Shown here piece by piece: positions 7,805-15,457 of a DNA stretch of 48,855 nt. The stretch is from CAZWRN01 sp964636275 (GTDB taxonomy: Bacteria; Patescibacteriota; Microgenomatia; Daviesbacterales; UBA10151), in assembly GCA_964636275.1 (NCBI GenBank), contig CAZWRN010000010.1:1-48855 (forward strand), written 5' to 3'. Position 1 is the first letter of the stretch. Each line of letters starts with the position of its first letter. A model generated the notes under the pieces. The model did not search any database. It had not been told where the DNA came from and saw only the letters and a program-made list of their open reading frames with translations. The position numbers and the translations under genes were made by a program.

Positions 7805-8737
7805 TTATTTGTTTACTAAGACAGCGTATATACCAGCACCTTTACCTTGAGCTGTCAGTTTGTTGGATTCAACTTTGGTCTCCAGCATCTCCCAGTTTCC
7901 GGTTTGATCCTGATACAGAGCCAAAGTAGCTCCAGCTGGCGGATTATCTAGAGTTTCGATCATTACATCACCGCCTGGTAAGGAACGAGCGGTAGGTACA
8001 TTAAGAGCATATACTTTACCGAAGAAATCTTTGCCTTCAGGCAGTTTTGGTGCAGCAGTCAGGTCATTGACTATCGTATAACCAGTTGTTGCAAGTTCAG
8101 AACTGGCTGCGGTAGAAATATAGTTAAAATGGCTATCCCCTGAGGTAATCCGTCCCAGTGCGATGTCTGGTCGCTGCAAATGCCAAGTAGTTGTCATTTT
8201 ATAAACAGTTGTCACTTTATCACCACGTTCATAAGGCTTTTGGATTTTTAACATCAAAGTACCATTTTCAACATCTTTATCAAAAACACAGTGAAGTGTT
8301 GACATAGTATCCCCTTTAGAACATGTTCCAAACAAGATCTCCTGGTCATATTCACTCGCTTTAGTATCTGTATTTAAAGTCCCCTGCACTCCCCGGTCAA
8401 TTTTGTCAGTTTCTTCAGCCCCTTCAGCATCGGAATTAATAATCTCTGAAGCAGATGCTTGATAAGCTAATTCATAAGCTATACCCTCATAAGCTGACAC
8501 TCGAAAAATATTCAGATTCAAAGCATTACCGTCACGACGAGGTAGAAGCAGCGCATAAGGGCCATCGGCCTGAAACGATAAATCCACTTCCTGAACCGGC
8601 AAGTTGCTTGGCACTCTATTGAGCCACCAAACCAAACCAGCAATCAAACCCGTGATAAGTAAAACAATAACCGCCGTTAAAACCACATTAACCCGATTTG
8701 AGAAAAAGCCTTTAAGTGAATGTTTGATTGTTTCCAT
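7805..8737 (-). CDS. Membrane-anchored protein of unknown function
   Basis: The 310-residue protein has a short basic N-terminus, one membrane segment (about residues 18-40, NVVLTAVIVLLITGLIAGLVWW) and a predicted extracellular part rich in beta-type sequence. Two cysteines (GTCSKGD and LHCVFDK, about 30 residues apart) could form a disulfide outside the cell. An acidic stretch (DAEGAEETDKIDRG) lies between the membrane-proximal part and the cysteines. I recognise no family. Its ATG follows the glyS stop directly (TAAATG on the coding strand), so it is probably translated from the T-box-controlled glyS message. It is the last gene before the dcw promoter. Confidence 0.8.
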   Translation of the reverse strand: METIKHSLKGFFSNRVNVVLTAVIVLLITGLIAGLVWWLNRVPSNLPVQEVDLSFQADGPYALLLPRRDGNALNLNIFRVSAYEGIAYELAYQASASEIINSDAEGAEETDKIDRGVQGTLNTDTKASEYDQEILFGTCSKGDTMSTLHCVFDKDVENGTLMLKIQKPYERGDKVTTVYKMTTTWHLQRPDIALGRITSGDSHFNYISTAASSELATTGYTIVNDLTAAPKLPEGKDFFGKVYALNVPTARSLPGGDVMIETLDNPPAGATLALYQDQTGNWEMLETKVESNKLTAQGKGAGIYAVLVNK

Positions 8738-10135
8738 TTAGATCTGAGATTTTAGATAAGAGTGAAGCTCACTTATTTTTATTCGCTCTTGGGTCGCTGT
8801 GTCTCGCATTCGCACAGTGACTGCTTCATCATTTAGTGTATCAAAATCTACAGTAATGCAAAAGGGTGTTCCAATCTCATCTTGAGAAGCATATCTTTTT
8901 CCAATATTTCCCCGAGCATCCCAGGCCACTGTCATCTCTTTTTTCAATGAGCTATAAAGCTCCTTGGCTTTATCCACTAGCTCTGGTTTATTGGCTAATA
9001 AAGGGAATACAGCTACTTTGTAGGGAGCTAATTTAGGACTTAATTTCAAAAATTCCCGTCCATTATCATTGGTATAAGCATCTACCAAAACCATCAGCAT
9101 CAGTCGGTTGATACCCACCGCCGGCTCTATGACATGAGGCAACACTTTTTGATTGGTTTCAGGATCTAAAATAGTCAGATCTTTACCTGAATGAGTCTGA
9201 TGTTGAGTCAAGTCATAATCAGTCCGATAAGCCAGTCCCCAGAGTTCTTTGAATCCAAACGGATATTGGTACTCCATATCTTCGGTTCGTTTACTATAAA
9301 AAGACCGTTCTTCATCAGTATGCTCTCTCCAGCGCAAATTTTCTGCACGTACTTTAAGTACTTCTGTTGCAAACTCCCACATCGTCTTCTTCCATGCTTC
9401 AAAGATCTCTTCCCAATTTTGTTTATTCGGATCAAAGAAATATTCAATCTCACCTTGTTCAAACTCAATAGTTCTAAAGATAGAGTTTCCCAGAGTAATC
9501 TCGTTGCGAAAACTTTTTCCCAGTTGAGCAATTCCAAATGGAAGTCTGACCCGAGTAGAATCTGTCACATTTCTAAAATTGATAAAAATCCCCTGGGCTG
9601 TTTCCCCACGAAGATAAGCTAAAGATTGATCCCCTTCAACAATTCCTAAATGAACAGGAAAGAGCAAATTAAATTTACGGACTTCAGTCCATTGTGTGGG
9701 TTTTACACCACATTTAACACATAAAATCTGTTCCTTTTGAATAATTTCATTGAACTCTGCTGGTGAAAGTCCTTCAACCTTTTGCACTTTTCCTATTTTT
9801 TCGAAATAATCCTCAATAATATGATCAGCCCGAAAACGGGATTTACAATTTTTTCAGTCGATCATGGCATCAGAAAATCCTGCCGTATGTCCGGAAGCAT
9901 CCCAAATTTTATGTGAAGAGATAATACTCGCATCAAGGCCAACAATGTCCTCTCTTTGATGCACAAAAAAAGTCCACCAGGCATTTCTGATATTGCGCAA
10001 CAGCTCAGTCCCCATCGGTCCATAATCATAGGTATTCGCTACCCCTCCATAGATTTCAGACCCAGGGAAAATAAAGCCTCTTCTTTTGGCTAAAGCAACT
10101 ATTTTATCCATCGTGTTTTGTGCATTTTTGTCCAT
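8738..10135 (-). CDS. glyS: Glycyl-tRNA synthetase (class II, single-chain) interrupted by an in-frame UGA
   Basis: GlyRS charges tRNA-Gly. The complete frame is 465 codons, the usual length for the homodimeric bacterial/eukaryotic-type enzyme. The N-terminal part has KRRGFIFPGSEIYGG and YDYGPMG (motif 1 area). The C-terminal part has RGETAQGIF, FRNEITLGNSIFRTIEFEQ (motif 2), EPAVGINRLML (motif 3) and an anticodon-binding domain ending near DEIGTPFCITVDFD. Codon 94 is TGA, in frame and with no shift: SDAMID-stop-KNCKSRFRADH. Homologues with a zinc site have CxxC here. The second CxxC (CVKC) is present about 45 residues later. Downstream of the UGA, a GTG at 9787 has an AGGA 4-5 nt upstream, so separate translation of the C-terminal 349 residues is possible. 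The start at 10135 has a good AAAGG site. Confidence 0.9.
9854..9856 (-). other. In-frame UGA at a predicted zinc-ligand cysteine of GlyRS
   Basis: The codon reads TGA between GAC (Asp) and AAA (Lys), in the same frame as both halves of glyS. TGA differs from the cysteine codons TGT and TGC only at the third base. A short perfect hairpin (CCCG-UUUU-CGGG, positions 9840-9829) starts 13 nt after the UGA. Selenocysteine recoding, other readthrough, a true split gene, a nonsense mutation and a base error are all possible. Confidence 0.85.
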
Positions 10136-10156
10136 TTTTTTATACCTTTCTTAATT

Positions 10157-10251
10157 TGTCATGTTGAGTGAAACGAAACATCTCTGAACTTTTTTCAGAA
10201 ACCTGTAATCACAAATAAATTGAGAGATTCTTCACTCCGCTCAGAATGACA
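10157..10251. repeat. Palindromic intergenic repeat (MITE-like hairpin) in the glyS leader
   Basis: Two arms of about 28 bp face each other: 10157-10184, starting TGTCATGTTGAGTGAAACGA, and 10223-10251, whose reverse complement starts TGTCATTCTGAGCGGAGTGA. They agree at roughly three quarters of positions. The TGTCAT-NNTGAG-type ends resemble a hairpin repeat often met in Chloroflexi and CPR intergenic regions (from memory). It lies between the T-box terminator and the glyS start codon, so it would be in the 5' untranslated RNA. Confidence 0.75.
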
Positions 10252-10278
10252 TAGTTATCATATCACTAATTTTTGAGC

Positions 10279-10315
10279 AAAAAAAATCCGTCTCCAGCAA
10301 TTATTTGCCAGGGAC
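10279..10315 (-). terminator. Intrinsic terminator of the T-box leader
   Basis: GTCCCTGGCAA (10315-10305), loop ATAA, and TTGCTGGAGAC (10300-10290) form an 11-bp stem with one mismatch and two G-U pairs. It is followed after GGA by eight T residues. This is the terminator that competes with the T-box antiterminator. It is the clearest intrinsic terminator in the window. Confidence 0.88.
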
Positions 10316-10440
10316 GGTAATACCGCGGTTCCACCCTTTTTCCTCTTTCGAGACAACTTTAAATCTAGCATCAAGCTCCATTCGTGCCAAGGAATTTCAT
10401 CGCTCAACTAGACTATGGTAACAGAGATCAGGCTATGAGT
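10279..10440 (-). promoter_or_regulatory. Glycine T-box riboswitch upstream of glyS
   Basis: The minus strand carries the T-box signature AGGGTGGAACCGCGG (10337-10323). Its UGGA would pair with the UCCA end of uncharged tRNA-Gly, which has discriminator U. A hairpin upstream pairs UCUAG-UUGAGC with GCUUGA-UG-CUAGA. At its tip AUUC/GAAU encloses CUUGGCAC, giving a candidate specifier GGC (10388-10386), a glycine codon. The Stem I region looks much shorter than in typical Firmicute T-boxes. Low tRNA-Gly charging would favour the antiterminator and allow glyS transcription. The promoter is not clear. Confidence 0.9.
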
Positions 10441-10605
10441 CAAATTTAGTAGTATATACTAGATATATATTTGATATATATCACATATATATTAATTAGA
10501 ATTCGGTTGAAAGTTGTGGATACCAGTTGGTTAGAGGTTATAGAAATAAGTACTTAAAACTATTTTCTTTCTTCTATACTAGCATCCATAACCATTATCC
10601 TATCA
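10441..10605. other. AT-rich spacer between recO and the T-box leader
   Basis: No gene is seen here. The stretch 10448-10495 is almost pure A/T and holds small palindromes (AGTATATACT, TGATATATATCA). It is the likely site of the T-box promoter, but several overlapping TATA-type words make the exact -10 box impossible to choose by eye. Confidence 0.5.
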
Positions 10606-11244
10606 CTAACGTTTCAGTTGCTTCATCACCTGTAAACTTTTTAAAGAAGACTCAATAGTCTCCTCTAAATAAAATCTTAAAATGTGCTCAAGTTCGATCG
10701 CCTGCTTCTCAGTGAGTTCAATCTCAGCTATCTGATTAAACGTTTGGTTTTCCAACTGTGTCAAAAGATCTCGCATCTCCTCTTCTACTTCATGCAGCCG
10801 ATCCACTGACCAAAACCCCGCTAAAGACATCATTTTTATCTCATAAGCTCTGACAAAAATTTGTCTGGGGTTAACTTCTAAAAAACGCAACGCGGTAAGT
10901 AACAATCCATACGCAGCTGGATTTGGTTGATCCTCAATTAACAACTTATCAGCCAGCTCAATCAAATGAAAAGCGATAGTAGAGAGAGTTAATTGCGACT
11001 TTATAACCTCAAATGTTTCCAGCGACTGCGCTTCGGTCAGAGTATAATTTTTACCCTTAAACAGACCCATACGAACTCTATTCAAAATCTCAACATTCCC
11101 GGCTCGTCTGGATGTAATGCGTCTGACTCCCCGCGCCACAATCGAAATCTTGCCAAATTTGTCTGTCAAAGCCGTCATCACCCGATCCGCCTCACCAAAG
11201 TTATGCCGCTTTAAAATAATGCCTTCAGTAGTTGTAGATGCCAT
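10606..11244 (-). CDS. recO: DNA repair protein RecO, zinc-finger-less
   Basis: RecO helps load RecA at gaps together with RecR and RecF. The N-terminal OB-fold is clear: TEGIILKRHNFGEADRVMTALTDKFGKISIVARGVRR, within residues 6-42. A helical domain follows (LIELADKLLIEDQPNPAAYGLLLTALRFL, FVRAYEIKMMSLAGFWS). The family usually has a CxxC...CxxC zinc finger in the middle, but this protein has no cysteine at all. Length (212) is slightly short because of that loss. It is transcribed in the same direction as glyS, about 165 bp upstream of the T-box leader. Confidence 0.93.
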   Translation of the reverse strand: MASTTTEGIILKRHNFGEADRVMTALTDKFGKISIVARGVRRITSRRAGNVEILNRVRMGLFKGKNYTLTEAQSLETFEVIKSQLTLSTIAFHLIELADKLLIEDQPNPAAYGLLLTALRFLEVNPRQIFVRAYEIKMMSLAGFWSVDRLHEVEEEMRDLLTQLENQTFNQIAEIELTEKQAIELEHILRFYLEETIESSLKSLQVMKQLKR

Positions 11245-11271
11245 AAGTGATTAGTTTAACATTCAGTAACA

Positions 11272-11279
11272 AGTATAAT
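11272..11279. promoter_or_regulatory. Overlapping divergent -10 boxes between recO and the small membrane gene
   Basis: TATAAT lies on the plus strand at 11274-11279 and TATACT on the minus strand at 11277-11272. They point to the gene at 11315 and to recO (start 11244). No good -35 hexamers are seen at 16-18 nt for either. The plus-strand gene has an AAGG ribosome site 8 nt before its ATG. Confidence 0.4.
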
Positions 11280-11314
11280 ATTGCATTTTCAGAATTTTAT
11301 AGTAAGGTTTAACT

Positions 11315-11647
11315 ATGCAAACCCATGAATCGGCACAAACATCTGAGATACCCCCCATTAACTTAGAAAAACGTACTCATCCTTTAGTGAATAGTTTAAA
11401 ATGGTTAACAGGAGCTGTGATTCCCGTCTCAGTAGGATCAATAGAAGGTGCACAATATTATCTCACGGGAACATCCACAACTATCTCCACTTCATTTCCA
11501 ATTTTATTAGCGGATGGACTATTCTTTTTAGGACTAGTGATTGGTACGCCTCAAGATATGGGCCAAGGTACGGGGGAATATTTAAAAAATAATGTTATAA
11601 AGCCAGGTTTATCTCTTTATCAGACTCGAGTAAGAATCGTTCCTTAG
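11315..11647 (+). CDS. Small predicted membrane protein, unknown function
   Basis: The 110-residue protein has a polar N-terminus, then two hydrophobic segments (about residues 30-50, LKWLTGAVIPVSVGSI, and 65-82, FPILLADGLFFLGLVIG), and a basic C-terminus. AAGG 8 nt upstream of the ATG and a TATAAT box 36 bp upstream support expression. I recognise no family. Its last 53 bp overlap the 3' end of the convergent DUF4012 gene, an unusually long convergent overlap even for a compact genome. Confidence 0.6.
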   Translation: MQTHESAQTSEIPPINLEKRTHPLVNSLKWLTGAVIPVSVGSIEGAQYYLTGTSTTISTSFPILLADGLFFLGLVIGTPQDMGQGTGEYLKNNVIKPGLSLYQTRVRIVP

Positions 11648-13502
11648 TTCTTCCATTAACTTTTACTTCATATTCAAATGGCGGTTTACCTGGTTGTTTT
11701 TGGATCAGCAGATTGTATTCGTTGCCTGAGAATGTCTGTGGTAGTTCGTATTCAAATTCGATAGTTCGGGAATTTTGTGGTCTGATCTCTAAAAAGGCTT
11801 CAAAGACTGTTTTGCCCAGTTCATCTTCAATAGTGGTAACTTTATTGTCAGAACCTTTATTACTGAGCAATTTTGCTCCTTTTGGCACATAAATTCGCAG
11901 ATAATCCCGATTTCTCTGATTGAGCCAAGCATCATACTTTTGCGGATTGTTGTAGGTAATACTAAGTTTATCTGTCACTTTACCATCAGTACCAATATTG
12001 ATATCCAAAACTACTTTTTGCTGCACATACAGATTGGATTTACCTCCAGCAAAATTTGAATCATTGACATGCAAATAATCAAAAGTATACGGCTTGATCC
12101 GCCCTGTCCAATCCAGCTGATCCAAAGCAGCCTGGGTTTTTTGATCATGCATATTAAAGATTATATGTTTGGAGTTGGCCAGCTTGACACCAGCATTAAT
12201 AAATTCTGGCAATTTCTCGGTGGATGCTCCCAAAGAACGAGCTAAAATCTGTTGCATCAAGGTACCTAAAATAGCTTTTCTGTCAGCTTCACCTTTTTCA
12301 ATCACCTGGGCGTAATTTTCCAACTCATAAATCACATTTGGACAATTACACCTATCATCATGATCAGCTGAATACCGGGTCCCGAAAACTTCAATCGGAC
12401 CGGTAATTTTGATTAGTTCTTCCACCACATGGGTATCTATCAAAATAATTCCATCCCATGGCATTCCTTTGCCCAATAAATTGTACATCCGTTCAAACTG
12501 TGCAATTGATGTAGGGACATCCGGTGATAAATTAGAGTCTCGCATCGACCAGGCAGTTCGTGGTTTACCATTGGCCTCTGGTAAATACTTCACAATCGGA
12601 TCTGGCGGAGTCAAAGGACAAATTTTAGTCTGACAGGTAATCAAAAGCTGTTCATCCAACCGATAAATATCATCAGATTGAGAAGACGAGACTCGACCTT
12701 TATCCAAACCCAAAAAAGCATAAGCAGTCATGAAACCACCTGTCGGGCGAAGCTCTTTATCATTTTGAAAAATCATCAGATAATTTTTAGCCGAAGGTTG
12801 TCCCAAAGCAGCTGGAGCCACTTCTAGCGCTGGTTTAGCTTCAGTGACTGCGACATGAGCGCCGATAATAAAGTTTTTAGCAGTATCTACCAAAGATCTG
12901 ACATTGCGGCTGCCAAACTTTTCCGGATACTTATCAACATCAATACTTGAAACTTCTTCACGAGCTTTTTTCAGCTCTGGTTCAACTTTATCCAAAAGAG
13001 GCAAAGTTTTTTCCAGCACTTTAACAGCCTGGGCTACTCGATCAGTTCCAGGAGTTGGAGTCCCATTAAATCCAAGCTCTGATTTGTATGGCAATAATTC
13101 CTCAACAATAGTTTCTGCTGCAGTCAGCTCATACTCACCTGCTTTAGCAAAATGTTTGGCGTCAGCATAAAAAGATCCGACGTAAGGAATAATCCGAACC
13201 CAAAACAAAAAATTAAGTGAAGTATTTAAACTACTTGTTGCCTTTTTAATCTCAGTTAAATGCGTCTTAATCTGATCTAAATTTTCATTCTTCACCGCAT
13301 CATTCATCAAACGCCCTTCACTTACTATTTTCCGAGCTGCCCGCCCGGCATTCCATAAAGGTAAATAAATGACTACAAACAGAATAACTAAAACAACTAA
13401 CGTCCTAAATAAAAATTTTTTCCAATTAAGTTTTTTTGTTGAATTACGTCGCAGATACTGATCCTGGCGAGCAAGCTTGCGATTAAGACTTGTAAAAGCC
13501 AT
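11595..13502 (-). CDS. DUF4012 domain-containing membrane-anchored protein
   Basis: The 635-residue protein has a basic cytoplasmic N-terminus (RKLARQDQYLRR), one membrane helix (about residues 30-52, FLFRTLVVLVILFVVIYLPLW) and a large predicted extracellular domain. The hallmark of DUF4012 is seen near residue 245: NYLMIFQNDKELRPTGGF, followed by YAFLGLDKGRV. A cysteine cluster (TCQTKICPLTPP and DDRCNCPN) could form disulfides or bind metal. The function of the family is unknown. DUF4012 genes usually lie beside exopolysaccharide and glycosyltransferase genes, as here. The next gene upstream is the initiating sugar transferase. Confidence 0.88.
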   Translation of the reverse strand: MAFTSLNRKLARQDQYLRRNSTKKLNWKKFLFRTLVVLVILFVVIYLPLWNAGRAARKIVSEGRLMNDAVKNENLDQIKTHLTEIKKATSSLNTSLNFLFWVRIIPYVGSFYADAKHFAKAGEYELTAAETIVEELLPYKSELGFNGTPTPGTDRVAQAVKVLEKTLPLLDKVEPELKKAREEVSSIDVDKYPEKFGSRNVRSLVDTAKNFIIGAHVAVTEAKPALEVAPAALGQPSAKNYLMIFQNDKELRPTGGFMTAYAFLGLDKGRVSSSQSDDIYRLDEQLLITCQTKICPLTPPDPIVKYLPEANGKPRTAWSMRDSNLSPDVPTSIAQFERMYNLLGKGMPWDGIILIDTHVVEELIKITGPIEVFGTRYSADHDDRCNCPNVIYELENYAQVIEKGEADRKAILGTLMQQILARSLGASTEKLPEFINAGVKLANSKHIIFNMHDQKTQAALDQLDWTGRIKPYTFDYLHVNDSNFAGGKSNLYVQQKVVLDINIGTDGKVTDKLSITYNNPQKYDAWLNQRNRDYLRIYVPKGAKLLSNKGSDNKVTTIEDELGKTVFEAFLEIRPQNSRTIEFEYELPQTFSGNEYNLLIQKQPGKPPFEYEVKVNGRTKERFLLESDKEINLAL

Positions 13503-13545
13503 AGTTTGTATAGTGTATCATGACTCATGCGTCATGAATCAAGTA
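13503..13545 (-). promoter_or_regulatory. Candidate leaderless promoter and palindrome before DUF4012
   Basis: On the minus strand TGATACACT (13520-13512) is an extended -10 box. Only 9 nt separate it from the ATG at 13502, and there is no ribosome binding site. A palindrome TCATGAC-N6-GTCATGA (13518-13537) lies just upstream and could bind a regulator. Confidence 0.4.
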
Positions 13546-13585
13546 TGGTGGGAAAAGAAAATTAAAAAGTCAATTTTCACCAATT

Positions 13586-14215
13586 TTATACTGCTCCCCG
13601 GCCAAAGATAACAGCCGGAATAGTTTTAAGCATCAAAAAAATATCGTAAAAAATTGATCGTCTCTGAACGTATTGCGCATCCATCTCTACCCGTTTATCG
13701 AAATTGATGTCACTTCTACCTGAAACTTGCCAGACACCTGTCAGCCCTGGCTTAGAAGATAAAATGATTTTGACATAATCACGCGACTGGGGATATTTCT
13801 TTTGCTGTTCTTCCAATTCAAATGGATAATAAGCCCGAGGCCCTACCAAACTCATCTCACCTCGTAGAATATTGATAAACTGAGGAAATTCATCAATTGA
13901 AAATTTCCGAATATATTTCCCAACTTTAGTTACCCGGGGGTCATTGTGGATTTTATAACTATTCTTTTTATATTGCTTCAAAAGTTCGGGATTTTTTTGT
14001 AATAAATCCTGGGCTCCAACTACCATTGAACGAAATTTATACATATAAAATAAGTTACCATTTTTACCAACCCGCATCGGCGTATCAGCCATCACCGGAC
14101 CTTTAGAATCAATTTTGATTGCTATCGCAGTTAAAATAAGAATCGGTGAACACAAAACAAGACCAACAATGGCCCCAATAATATCAAGTACTCTTTTTAT
14201 AAAATCGTAATACAT
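13586..14215 (-). CDS. Initiating sugar-phosphate transferase (ExoY/WbaP/WcaJ type)
   Basis: Polyprenyl-phosphate hexose-1-phosphate transferases load the first sugar of a glycan on undecaprenyl phosphate. The protein begins MYYDFIKRVLDIIGAIVGLV with the membrane-entering helix typical of the family. It then has GPVMADTPMRVGKNGNLF, MYKFRSMV, DPRVTKVGKYIRKFSIDEFPQ, NILRGEMSLVGPRAYYP, and the late SSKPGLTGVWQVSGRSD and FDKRVEMDAQYV. These are the catalytic-core motifs of the bacterial sugar transferase domain. The large N-terminal part of WbaP is absent, so it is the short ExoY-like form. I chose ATG 14215 because the longer GTG start at 14275 would translate a hairpin repeat. Confidence 0.94.
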   Translation of the reverse strand: MYYDFIKRVLDIIGAIVGLVLCSPILILTAIAIKIDSKGPVMADTPMRVGKNGNLFYMYKFRSMVVGAQDLLQKNPELLKQYKKNSYKIHNDPRVTKVGKYIRKFSIDEFPQFINILRGEMSLVGPRAYYPFELEEQQKKYPQSRDYVKIILSSKPGLTGVWQVSGRSDINFDKRVEMDAQYVQRRSIFYDIFLMLKTIPAVIFGRGAV

Positions 14216-14227
14216 TCTTAGTATGTG

Positions 14228-14297
14228 GTTAGTAGGTTGTAGGATGTAGAAAAGTAGGTTCTCCCTCCTACTCACTACAAACTACTGACTACTAACT
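14228..14297. repeat. Inverted repeat of GTAG-type words between two glycan genes
   Basis: Arm 14228-14258 is built of TAGTAGG, TTGTAGG and ATGTAG words. The facing arm 14267-14297 has the reverse words (CCTACTC, ACTACAA, ACTACTG, ACTACTAAC). The loop is only about 8 nt, so a strong imperfect hairpin can form. It covers the last codons and the TAG stop of the upstream GT4 gene. Confidence 0.75.
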
Positions 14298-15355
14298 AAT
14301 TTCTCTACTATATTCTTCAATTTTGATTCAAATTTTGCAAGTGAAAAAGCATCGGCTTGCTTATGACAGGCGGATGGATCGATATCAATCGTCTCATACA
14401 TCTCAAGTGCTTGTTGTAAACTTGCTACAGTCAATTCTTTAAAATAAACCCCTGTTTTACCAGGCAAAACAGTTTCTTTTGCCCCCCCAAAACCATAAGC
14501 TATTACGCCTTTACCAAATGACTGCGCCTCTAGAGCAGTCATCCCAAAATCCTCTTCTGCTGCTACAATCAGCCCTTTGCAACCAGCCAATAAAGAAGCT
14601 AGCGTCAGATCAGAAACTCTCTCATAAAATGAAATATTTCTTTTAGCCAAACTTTTCAAATATCCAGCTTGAGGACCACTTCCCACAATTTTCAGTATTT
14701 TCCCGTTTTCATTAAAAGCCTTTACAACCAAATGAACATTTTTATACTGGTTCAATCTAGCAATCAGTAAATAATATCCTCCGTCAAAAGGGGTTACCAT
14801 TTTTGACAAAGACTGATCAACAAACGGTTGCAACACCGAGGCATCTGTGTGGTAGATCTTTTGCACACGCTGCTGGGCATTATAAGAGCCAGCTATAAAA
14901 TGATCAACCCTAGTAGCTGAAATCTGATCATACACCCTAAGACAGCTCAAAAAAGGCTGCAACCAATGTGAAGTTTTATCTGATGGTAAATGCCACAAAA
15001 ATCGTGGTGGTGTATGAATAATGCACAAATGAATTGTCTCTGGTTTGGTGATAATACTTTTAGCAAATTTGGTAGTTTGAGAAATTACCAGATCATATTC
15101 TGAAAAATCGAAACTTTCAAAAGCCAATGGATACAAAGGTAATAATGGTCGATAGAAACTCCTCCATCCGGGAATCTTTTGAATAAAAGAGGTGATTATT
15201 CTTTTCCCCTTAAAACGAGCACGCAACAAAGGGTTGGACTCATCAAACACTGAGGTAAAAATAGGCGCATCCGGATACAAATCTGAAATAGCACCCAGGA
15301 CTTTTTCAGCCCCTCCCCATTGAACCAGATCATCATGTACTAAAGCAATTTTCAT
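14282..15355 (-). CDS. GT4 family glycosyltransferase
   Basis: The protein from ATG 15355 starts MKIALVHDDLVQWGGAEKVL, the glycine-rich acceptor-side loop of GT-B enzymes of the GT4 family. The C-terminal nucleotide-sugar domain has YYLLIARLNQYKNVHLVVKA, KILKIVGSGPQ, and the E-x7-E motif in AAEEDFGMTALEAQSFGKGV. It resembles WbaZ-type mannosyltransferases by pattern, but donor and acceptor cannot be read from sequence. It has no membrane segment and should act at the inner face of the membrane. The longer frame to 15415 lies in a hairpin region and is not used. It precedes the sugar transferase gene and probably adds the next sugar. Confidence 0.9.
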   Translation of the reverse strand: MKIALVHDDLVQWGGAEKVLGAISDLYPDAPIFTSVFDESNPLLRARFKGKRIITSFIQKIPGWRSFYRPLLPLYPLAFESFDFSEYDLVISQTTKFAKSIITKPETIHLCIIHTPPRFLWHLPSDKTSHWLQPFLSCLRVYDQISATRVDHFIAGSYNAQQRVQKIYHTDASVLQPFVDQSLSKMVTPFDGGYYLLIARLNQYKNVHLVVKAFNENGKILKIVGSGPQAGYLKSLAKRNISFYERVSDLTLASLLAGCKGLIVAAEEDFGMTALEAQSFGKGVIAYGFGGAKETVLPGKTGVYFKELTVASLQQALEMYETIDIDPSACHKQADAFSLAKFESKLKNIVEKLVSSQ

Positions 15356-15360
15356 AGCTA

Positions 15361-15433
15361 GGGTAAAGCGTAAACGGTTGAGTATCAAGTTGCAATAGAT
15401 GCTCTGCACATACATTCCCGCTTTACGCTTAAC
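15361..15433. repeat. Inverted repeat in the divergent GT4/rsmH spacer
   Basis: AAGCGTAAACGG (15366-15377) faces CCGCTTTACGCTT (15418-15430), whose reverse complement AAGCGTAAAGCGG differs by one inserted base. The words AAGCGTAAA are embedded in longer GTAAAGCG-type runs. It overlaps the predicted rsmH -35 box. Confidence 0.6.
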
Positions 15434-15450
15434 ACCTGACCATTTACAAT
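15422..15450 (+). promoter_or_regulatory. Candidate leaderless promoter of rsmH
   Basis: TTTACG (15422-15427, four of six matches) is followed by a 17-nt spacer and TACAAT (15445-15450, five of six). The ATG at 15458 is 7 nt after the -10 box and there is no ribosome site. Transcription would start at or next to the start codon. The alternative ATG at 15449 lies inside the -10 box. Confidence 0.5.
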
Positions 15451-15457
15451 GCTTTCA

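Noticed and set aside
9191..9622. Plus-strand open frame of 143 codons and a minus-strand frame at 9208-9537 within glyS
   Set aside because: Both are shadows of the GlyRS coding frame, whose catalytic motifs cover this stretch. They have no family features.
9854..9856. Global reassignment of UGA to a sense codon (as in Gracilibacteria and Absconditabacteria)
   Set aside because: Genes at 3095, 5021, 26176 and 39885 end in TGA at natural C-termini, often in ATGA overlaps, and no other gene in the window needs UGA readthrough.
14216..14275. Longer GTG start for the sugar transferase
   Set aside because: The extra 20 residues would be encoded by a hairpin repeat, and the family begins at the membrane helix after ATG 14215.
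14228..14297. CRISPR array or tandem repeat array
   Set aside because: The words are short, not evenly spaced, and face each other as an inverted repeat. No spacer structure or cas gene is present.
15356..15415. Longer start for the GT4 gene at 15415
   Set aside because: The extra codons lie in an inverted repeat, and GT4 proteins begin directly at the MKIALVHDD strand.
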